Shown here: in pieces, positions 34,719-40,947 of the stretch
Layout: every line of letters starts with the position of its first letter
How positions within the stretch are numbered: the first letter of the stretch is position 1
Source of the DNA: Desulfobulbus propionicus
GTDB lineage: Bacteria > Desulfobacterota > Desulfobulbia > Desulfobulbales > Desulfobulbaceae
Assembly: GCA_002746685.1 (NCBI GenBank)
Contig: PDQK01000012.1
Coordinates: 1 to 40,947 of the forward strand
DNA length: 40,947 nt
Reading direction: 5' to 3'
Translations under genes and position numbers: made by a program
Notes under the pieces: generated by a model
The model's database searches: none
Seen by the model: only the letters and a program-made list of their open reading frames with translations
What the model was told of the DNA's origin: nothing

Positions 34719-35150
34719 ATGATTACGATTGACCTTACCATGGTGATCCACATTATCAACATGATTGTGTTGATGTATGTGCTCAACGAGATTCTGTACA
34801 AGCCGGTGCTGGGCATCCTGGAAAAACGGAAGCAAACAATGGATGCAATGCAGCACGAAGTTACCCAGCTTGAGCAGCGGGCTAAAAATCGCCAGCAAGA
34901 TTTGGAGAGAAAGATGCGTGAGGCCAGTGCCAAGGCCAAAAAAGCACTTGATGAGGCTCGCGCCGGTGCACAGGCTGCAGGTAATGAGAAGCTTGCCGCC
35001 ATTCGGCAGGAATCTGTTGAGGAAAAGGAAAAACAACTGGCAGAAATTCGCAATCAGGTGCAGGCAGCCCGTGATAATCTGCAGAGTAAAACCGAAGAAT
35101 TTGCCAAAGATATGGCCGGAAAAATACTTGGGAGGAGTTTGGAGGCATGA
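34719..35150 (+). CDS. atpF': F0F1 ATP synthase subunit b' (AtpX/AtpF')
   Basis: A 143-residue peripheral stalk subunit. One N-terminal membrane helix (DLTMVIHIINMIVLMYVLNEILYKP region) is followed by a long charged coiled coil with heptad-like Glu/Lys/Ala content. It forms a stalk with the second b-type subunit encoded next, holding F1 to the membrane. The two genes overlap by 4 nt. GAGGAG 8 nt upstream sets the ATG. Two b-type genes in this order are usual in Desulfobacterota and similar groups. Confidence 0.93.
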   Translation: MITIDLTMVIHIINMIVLMYVLNEILYKPVLGILEKRKQTMDAMQHEVTQLEQRAKNRQQDLERKMREASAKAKKALDEARAGAQAAGNEKLAAIRQESVEEKEKQLAEIRNQVQAARDNLQSKTEEFAKDMAGKILGRSLEA

Positions 35151-35869
35151 AATTTCGGATTGTTGGAGTAACCTTATCGGCTGTGCTGCTGATTTTTGGC
35201 ACAGCTACACTTTCGCTGGCAACTTCTGCCAGTCACGATGAAAGTGCCAAACCTGCAGTACATGCTGAGGCAGTTGCTGCCGAAGCCCATGGTGACGCTG
35301 CCCCCGCCCATACCACAGATACTCATGCAGTTGACGCCCATGCAGATGCTGAACATGGTGATGGTCATGTTTCCAGCTCACTGTCCCCGGAAAAGCTGAA
35401 AGACCTGTTCTGGAGAACAATAAACTTTGTCGCTCTGGTTATCATTCTGGTCAAATTCCTTGCCAAGCCCATTGCCTCGGGACTCTCTGGCCGTCAGAAG
35501 CAGATTCAGGATGAACTCCAGGAGTTGGAAACCAAGCGTGACGAAGCCCAAGCCGAGTATAAAGCGTTTGAAGCGAAGATTGCCGGCATGGAAGAGGAAA
35601 TGGGTAAGGTGGTTGAAAAGGCCATTGCCCAGGCTGAAAACGAAAAACAGCGGATTCTTGCTGAAGCTGAGCAATCTGCTGAAGATATCAAGCGTCAGGC
35701 AGAGGCATCTATTCAGGCAGAGCTGGAAGATGCCAAGCGTGTTCTGCGCGTTGAAGTTGCAGAGCAGGCTGCAGCAATGGCAGAGGAGTTAATCGTCAAC
35801 AATCTTACTCCTGAAGATCAGGTGACGATAACTGAACAGTTTCTTGAAAGAGTGGGTGCGGTACAGTGA
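35147..35869 (+). CDS. atpF: F0F1 ATP synthase subunit b with signal peptide and His-rich N-terminus
   Basis: A 240-residue b subunit, much longer than the usual 156-170. It begins with a signal-peptide-like stretch (KFRIVGVTLSAVLLIFGT...SLA). An Ala/Asp/Glu-rich periplasmic segment with eight histidines (about 28-78) comes next. Then follow the membrane helix (TINFVALVIILVKFLAKP) and the coiled coil. The gene overlaps atpF' before it and atpH after it by 4 nt each. Signal-peptide-bearing b subunits occur in related bacteria from memory; the length and histidine content of the linker stand out. Confidence 0.92.
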   Translation: MKFRIVGVTLSAVLLIFGTATLSLATSASHDESAKPAVHAEAVAAEAHGDAAPAHTTDTHAVDAHADAEHGDGHVSSSLSPEKLKDLFWRTINFVALVIILVKFLAKPIASGLSGRQKQIQDELQELETKRDEAQAEYKAFEAKIAGMEEEMGKVVEKAIAQAENEKQRILAEAEQSAEDIKRQAEASIQAELEDAKRVLRVEVAEQAAAMAEELIVNNLTPEDQVTITEQFLERVGAVQ

Positions 35870-36414
35870 GAAATACAATTCTAGCACGCCGTTATGCTAA
35901 GGCGCTCTTTTCTCTGGGTAAAGAGCAGGGAAAAATAGAGGAGTACAGCGAACTACTTGGTGGTATCGCTGCCCTGTATGATGAAAGTACAGGTGGATTG
36001 GGTGCAGCACTGACCAACCCGCTGTATCCTCTTGAGGCGCGTCAGAAAATGATGGCCAGGATTGCTGAAAAAGCACAAGCAGATTCTATAATGACTGGCT
36101 TTCTCAACCTGCTGGTTGAGAAAAAACGTGCTGATATCCTGCCTGAGATTGCTGAAGAAGTACAAATAATGGTGGATATGGATCAAAACATTAGTCACGG
36201 CTCTGTCGTGTCTGCTGTTGAGCTTGACGATGCATTGCAAGCCAAGATTCAGGCTACCTTAGAAAAAATTACAGGTAATAAAGTTATACTTCAGACCGAG
36301 GTCGATCCGACGATAATCGGTGGCATCATCGCAAAGGTTGGTGATTTGGTACTGGACGGAAGTATAAAGACACAACTTAATGGATTAAAAGAATCTATCA
36401 AGGGGAGAGACTAG
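35866..36414 (+). CDS. atpH: F0F1 ATP synthase subunit delta
   Basis: A 182-residue OSCP-type subunit that joins the top of F1 to the b stalk. Features are the start [23 protein letters not shown] and the C-terminal [32 protein letters not shown] block. A GTG start overlaps the atpF stop as GTGA, a sign of translational coupling. atpA starts 4 nt after its stop. Confidence 0.95.
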   Translation: MRNTILARRYAKALFSLGKEQGKIEEYSELLGGIAALYDESTGGLGAALTNPLYPLEARQKMMARIAEKAQADSIMTGFLNLLVEKKRADILPEIAEEVQIMVDMDQNISHGSVVSAVELDDALQAKIQATLEKITGNKVILQTEVDPTIIGGIIAKVGDLVLDGSIKTQLNGLKESIKGRD

Positions 36415-36418
36415 TCAA

Positions 36419-37942
36419 ATGCAGATCAAAGCCGAAGAAATCAGCCAGATTATTAAAGACCAAATCGCTGGCTACGAAAGTGATGTCGACTTGAAGGAAA
36501 CCGGAACCGTACTTTCGGTTGGTGACGGTATTGCACGTGTCTATGGTGTTGAGAACTGCCAGGCAATGGAATTGCTTGAATTTCCTGGCGGTATTTTTGG
36601 CCTGGCACTGAACCTGGAAGCGGACAACGTTGGTTGTGCGGTACTTGGTGACGTTCGCGACATTAAAGAAGGGGATATCGTAAAACGTACCGGACGGATC
36701 GCTGAGGTCCCTGTTGGTCCTGAAATGGAAGGCCGTGTTGTTGATGGTATCGGTCAACCCATTGATGGTAAAGGTCCAATCGATGCTCAACACTTTAGTA
36801 AGATGGAAGTGTTGGCTCCTGGTGTTATTGCTCGTAAAGGTGTTCATGAGCCATGCTACACCGGTGCAAAAGCGGTTGACGCGATGACCCCGGTTGGAAG
36901 GGGACAACGTGAGCTTGTAATTGGCGACCGTCAGATTGGTAAGACCGCACTGTGTGTTGATGCAATCATTGCTCAGAAAGATACCGACGTACACTGTATC
37001 TACGTTGCTATCGGCCAGAAGAAATCAACGGTTGCTCTGGTTGTTGAAGCGCTTCGTAAGCACGGTGCAATGGAGTACACCACCGTTGTTGCTGCTTGTG
37101 CATCTGATCCAGCACCAATGCAGTATGTTTCAGCGTTTGCTGGTTGCGCCATGGGTGAGTACTTTCGTGATAACGGTCAGCATGCACTGATCATCTACGA
37201 TGACCTTTCCAAGCAGGCTGTTTCCTACCGCGAACTTTCTCTGCTGCTCAAGCGTCCTCCAGGACGTGAAGCATATCCTGGTGACATTTTCTTTAACCAC
37301 TCACGCCTGCTTGAGCGTTCTGCTAAAGTAAGTGATGATCTTGGTGCTGGTTCTTTAACCGCGCTGCCAATCATTGAAACCCAGGCTGGTGACGTTTCTG
37401 CATTTATTCCTACCAACGTTATCTCCATTACCGATGGTCAGGTTTACCTTGAACCAAGTCTGTTCTTTGCGGGTGTTCGTCCTGCAATTAACGTTGGTCT
37501 CTCTGTATCCCGCGTTGGTGGTGCTGCCCAGGTAAAAGCGATGAAGCAGGTTGCAGGTACCCTGCGTCTTGATCTGGCGCAGTATCGTGAACTTGCTGCC
37601 TTTGCCAGCTTTGGTTCTGATCTTGATGCTGCTACCCAGGCACAGCTGACCCGTGGTGAGCGTCTGGTTGAAATTTTGAAGCAGCCGCAGTACATGCCTC
37701 TGCCAATGGAAAAGCAGGTAACCATCATTTACGCTGGTACCAAAGGCTACCTGGATGCCCTGCCTGTAGATACCCTTGCTGATTACGAGCAGGAACTCTA
37801 TGGATACATCGAAGCAAATGAGCCTTCACTTTTCGCTGATCTTAAAGAAAAAGAAGAGATCACCTCTGAGATTGAGGACAAAATGAAGAAAACTCTGACG
37901 TCCTTTGGTGAAACTTTCAAGGCGACAAAAGGCCTTAATTAA
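36419..37942 (+). CDS. atpA: F0F1 ATP synthase subunit alpha
   Basis: A 507-residue non-catalytic nucleotide-binding subunit of F1. The P-loop [15 protein letters not shown], the [17 protein letters not shown] block with the arginine-finger-bearing region [10 protein letters not shown], and a normal length identify it. A GGGGAG ribosome site precedes the ATG. Codon use is more uniform than in the lipid cluster, with many GTT, GGT and CGT codons, as expected for a highly expressed gene. Confidence 0.98.
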   Translation: MQIKAEEISQIIKDQIAGYESDVDLKETGTVLSVGDGIARVYGVENCQAMELLEFPGGIFGLALNLEADNVGCAVLGDVRDIKEGDIVKRTGRIAEVPVGPEMEGRVVDGIGQPIDGKGPIDAQHFSKMEVLAPGVIARKGVHEPCYTGAKAVDAMTPVGRGQRELVIGDRQIGKTALCVDAIIAQKDTDVHCIYVAIGQKKSTVALVVEALRKHGAMEYTTVVAACASDPAPMQYVSAFAGCAMGEYFRDNGQHALIIYDDLSKQAVSYRELSLLLKRPPGREAYPGDIFFNHSRLLERSAKVSDDLGAGSLTALPIIETQAGDVSAFIPTNVISITDGQVYLEPSLFFAGVRPAINVGLSVSRVGGAAQVKAMKQVAGTLRLDLAQYRELAAFASFGSDLDAATQAQLTRGERLVEILKQPQYMPLPMEKQVTIIYAGTKGYLDALPVDTLADYEQELYGYIEANEPSLFADLKEKEEITSEIEDKMKKTLTSFGETFKATKGLN

Positions 37943-37960
37943 GCATAAGGAAGGTATCTC

Positions 37961-38839
37961 ATGCCTGCGTTAAAGGATGTCAAAGATAAAATAACTGGTG
38001 TCAAGAAGACGGCGCAGATTACAAAGGCCATGAATATGGTCGCCTCTGCAAAGTTACGCGGTGCTCAGGAGAAGATGGAGGCGTTCAGGCCCTACGCTGA
38101 AAAGTTCGCAGATACCATGCGTGAACTTTCAGGCGGCATGGAAGACGCCAACCTTCCTCTCATGGAAGTGCGTGACGTTAAAACCGTTGAAATTGTTGTC
38201 GTTACCTCTGATAGAGGGCTTTGCGGCAGCTTTAACTCAAATATTGTCAGGAACGTCGAAAAACTTACTGCCCAGTATGAGGCTGAAGGTAAGCAGGTCA
38301 GCTATGTCACTGTTGGTAAGAAGGGGACGACAGCATTAAGAAAGAGCGGCAAAATTCGTAAGTCGTATGAAGATCTTATGGGTTCTTTCCAGATCTTTAA
38401 TGCCCGTGAAATATCCCAGGATATTACCGAAGCTTTTATCAAAGGCGAAAGTGATCAAGTAGATATTGTCTATGGCAAGTTTCATTCTGTGGCAGTACAG
38501 AAGCCGGAACGTGAAGAGCTGCTTCCCATCAAAGCCGTTGCAGTCGAAGATGAAAAAGCGCAAGAAAGCAAAGCAGGCGGATCGTATATCTATGAGCCAG
38601 ATCCTGCTGAGATCATGGAAGTTTTGCTTCCATTGTATCTGAATGTTCAGGTGTACCACGGTATGCTTGAGGTTGGAGCCAGTGAACATGCTGCCCGTAT
38701 GACAGCCATGGACAATGCTACCAACGCATGTAAGGATATTATTGATGACCTTACACAACTGTATAATAAAGCTCGTCAGGCGGCTGTTACCGGCGAGTTA
38801 ATGGATATTGTCGGTGGTGCCGCAGCGTTAGAAGGCTAA
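37961..38839 (+). CDS. atpG: F0F1 ATP synthase subunit gamma
   Basis: A 292-residue rotor shaft subunit that turns inside the alpha3-beta3 ring. The N-terminal helix KDVKDKITGVKKTAQITKAM and the C-terminal helix RMTAMDNATNACKDIIDDL..YNKARQAAVTGELMDIVGGAAAL match the family. The central segment SDRGLCGSFNSNI is also typical. An AAGGAAGG ribosome site lies just upstream. It is 18 nt after atpA. Confidence 0.97.
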   Translation: MPALKDVKDKITGVKKTAQITKAMNMVASAKLRGAQEKMEAFRPYAEKFADTMRELSGGMEDANLPLMEVRDVKTVEIVVVTSDRGLCGSFNSNIVRNVEKLTAQYEAEGKQVSYVTVGKKGTTALRKSGKIRKSYEDLMGSFQIFNAREISQDITEAFIKGESDQVDIVYGKFHSVAVQKPEREELLPIKAVAVEDEKAQESKAGGSYIYEPDPAEIMEVLLPLYLNVQVYHGMLEVGASEHAARMTAMDNATNACKDIIDDLTQLYNKARQAAVTGELMDIVGGAAALEG

Positions 38840-38857
38840 CGGGATACCGAAGCATAA

Positions 38858-40306
<1,449 letters not shown>

Positions 40307-40323
40307 AATCGCGTAAGCTGAAC

Positions 40324-40335
40324 AGAGGATCCTCT
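40324..40335 (+). promoter_or_regulatory. Palindromic ribosome-binding site of atpC
   Basis: The 12-bp perfect palindrome AGAGGATCCTCT contains the Shine-Dalgarno bases AGAGGA and ends one base before the atpC ATG. As RNA it can form only a short 4-bp stem by itself, so any lowering of initiation would be mild. Confidence 0.3.
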
Positions 40336-40336
40336 T

Positions 40337-40753
40337 ATGGCACAGATTCATCTTGAAGTGGTAACACCTTCTGGCCCGGTGGTAAGTGACGATGTGGATA
40401 TCGTCACTGCCCCTGGTGTTGGTGGTGAGTTCGGCGTCCTGGCCAACCATGCTCCTTTTTTAAGTACCATTAAAACCGGTACGTTAAGTTATAAAAAGGA
40501 TAAGCAGGTAAAGTACCTCATGGTCAGTGGCGGTTTTTCTGAGGTTTCCAATAATAAGATCACCTTTCTTGTTGAAAGCGCTGAGTTTGGTAAAGATATT
40601 GATGTCGACCGTGCCATGCGCGCCAAAGAAAGGGCTGAAAAGCGACTTGCTCAAGCTCAGCAAGCAGCTGAAAATATTAACCGAGTACGGGCTGAAGCGG
40701 CATTGCAACGCTCCGTTGCCCGGTTAAAAGCTGCAGAGCTGGCACGCAGTTAA
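40337..40753 (+). CDS. atpC: F0F1 ATP synthase subunit epsilon
   Basis: A 138-residue rotor subunit that also restrains ATP hydrolysis. The N-terminal beta-sandwich starts [18 protein letters not shown] and carries [20 protein letters not shown]. The C-terminal helical hairpin ([16 protein letters not shown] onward) is intact. Last gene of the operon; the ATP synthase a and c subunit genes are absent from the window and must lie elsewhere. Confidence 0.96.
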   Translation: MAQIHLEVVTPSGPVVSDDVDIVTAPGVGGEFGVLANHAPFLSTIKTGTLSYKKDKQVKYLMVSGGFSEVSNNKITFLVESAEFGKDIDVDRAMRAKERAEKRLAQAQQAAENINRVRAEAALQRSVARLKAAELARS

Positions 40754-40767
40754 CGTACTTTTCACAA

Positions 40768-40813
40768 CGGAATAAAAAAGGGCTGTCCAAACGGGCAGCC
40801 CTTTTTTATTCCG
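40768..40813. terminator. Bidirectional terminator of the ATP synthase operon
   Basis: A perfect 18-bp inverted repeat (CGGAATAAAAAAGGGCTG at 40768-40785, complement at 40796-40813) extends inward by about three more pairs to an AAAC loop. A6 and T6 in the arms give a U-tract on both strands, serving atpC and the convergent gene at the right edge. Confidence 0.95.
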
Positions 40814-40848
40814 TATTTCCGGTCAGTTCCAGGTGAAGGTCGAATACC

Positions 40849-40947
40849 TTAACGCCCCACATTCAGTGCAGTGGTGGTGTTAACATAATTCACTACCCCG
40901 GCAGCGATCTGTTTAGCGAGTAAATGTTGATACGCCTGGGTTTGTAA
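40849..40947 (-). CDS. C-terminal end of a convergent gene, possibly an N-acetylmuramoyl-L-alanine amidase (partial)
   Basis: On the minus strand a frame is open from the window edge for 32 codons and stops at 40849-40851. The peptide includes AYQHLLAKQIAAGVVNYVN, which resembles the last helix of Amidase_3-type cell wall amidases (typically ...YQ..LA.AI..GI..Y). The rest of the gene lies outside the window. It is too short to be sure of family or even of coding, but the convergent placement behind a bidirectional terminator supports a gene end here. Confidence 0.45.
   Translation of the reverse strand, partial: LQTQAYQHLLAKQIAAGVVNYVNTTTALNVGR

Overview
The window looks like a chromosomal segment from a Gram-negative sulfate-reducing or sulfur-disproportionating bacterium of the Desulfobulbales type (Desulfobacterota). 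This is an inference from three things: base composition near 50% GC, an ATP synthase operon with two b-type subunits but no a or c subunit genes, and an oleABCD set next to a ladderane-like fatty acid synthase module. No rRNA, tRNA, CRISPR array, insertion sequence or phage gene is visible. Almost every long open frame is a recognisable gene.

Layout. Positions 1-5549 hold separate genes: an SLC13/TrkA-C-type permease, a plant-type cofactor-independent phosphoglycerate mutase (gpmI), a convergent ferritin, and a TetR-family regulator. The regulator heads a drug- or envelope-stress module (5667-9892) of an RND membrane fusion protein and an RND pump, followed by an orphan MlaC/HpnM-like lipid-binding protein (10121-10738). 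Two strong terminators separate this from a leftward operon of an MMPL-like giant membrane protein, a DUF2892 protein and thioredoxin reductase (10820-14698). A 0.64-kb divergent spacer then leads to acetyl-CoA synthetase (acs), a cNMP/CBS/DUF294 regulator-like protein, a DnaQ-like exonuclease and alaS (15337-22853).

The most interesting part is 22985-34498, twelve consecutive rightward genes. A FabF-like ketosynthase, a dedicated acyl carrier protein, two different phytoene-desaturase-like flavoproteins, a FabG-type ketoreductase, a FabZ-type dehydratase and an unusual FabI-type enoyl reductase form a complete dissociated fatty acid elongation cycle with added redox enzymes. A small DUF1232 protein and then oleA, oleB, oleC and oleD follow with almost no spacing. 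OleABCD is known to join two acyl chains head-to-head into a long internal olefin. The simplest reading is a dedicated pathway that builds an unusual acyl chain (polyunsaturated, isomerised or cyclised) and dimerises it into a long-chain hydrocarbon. From memory, the upstream half resembles gene sets proposed for ladderane lipids in anammox bacteria. The product here cannot be read from sequence.

The window ends with the F1 and peripheral-stalk ATP synthase operon (atpF', atpF, atpH, atpA, atpG, atpD, atpC; 34719-40753), preceded by a promoter with an A+T-rich upstream element and closed by a perfect bidirectional terminator. The tail of a convergent gene, possibly an N-acetylmuramoyl-alanine amidase, enters from the right edge.
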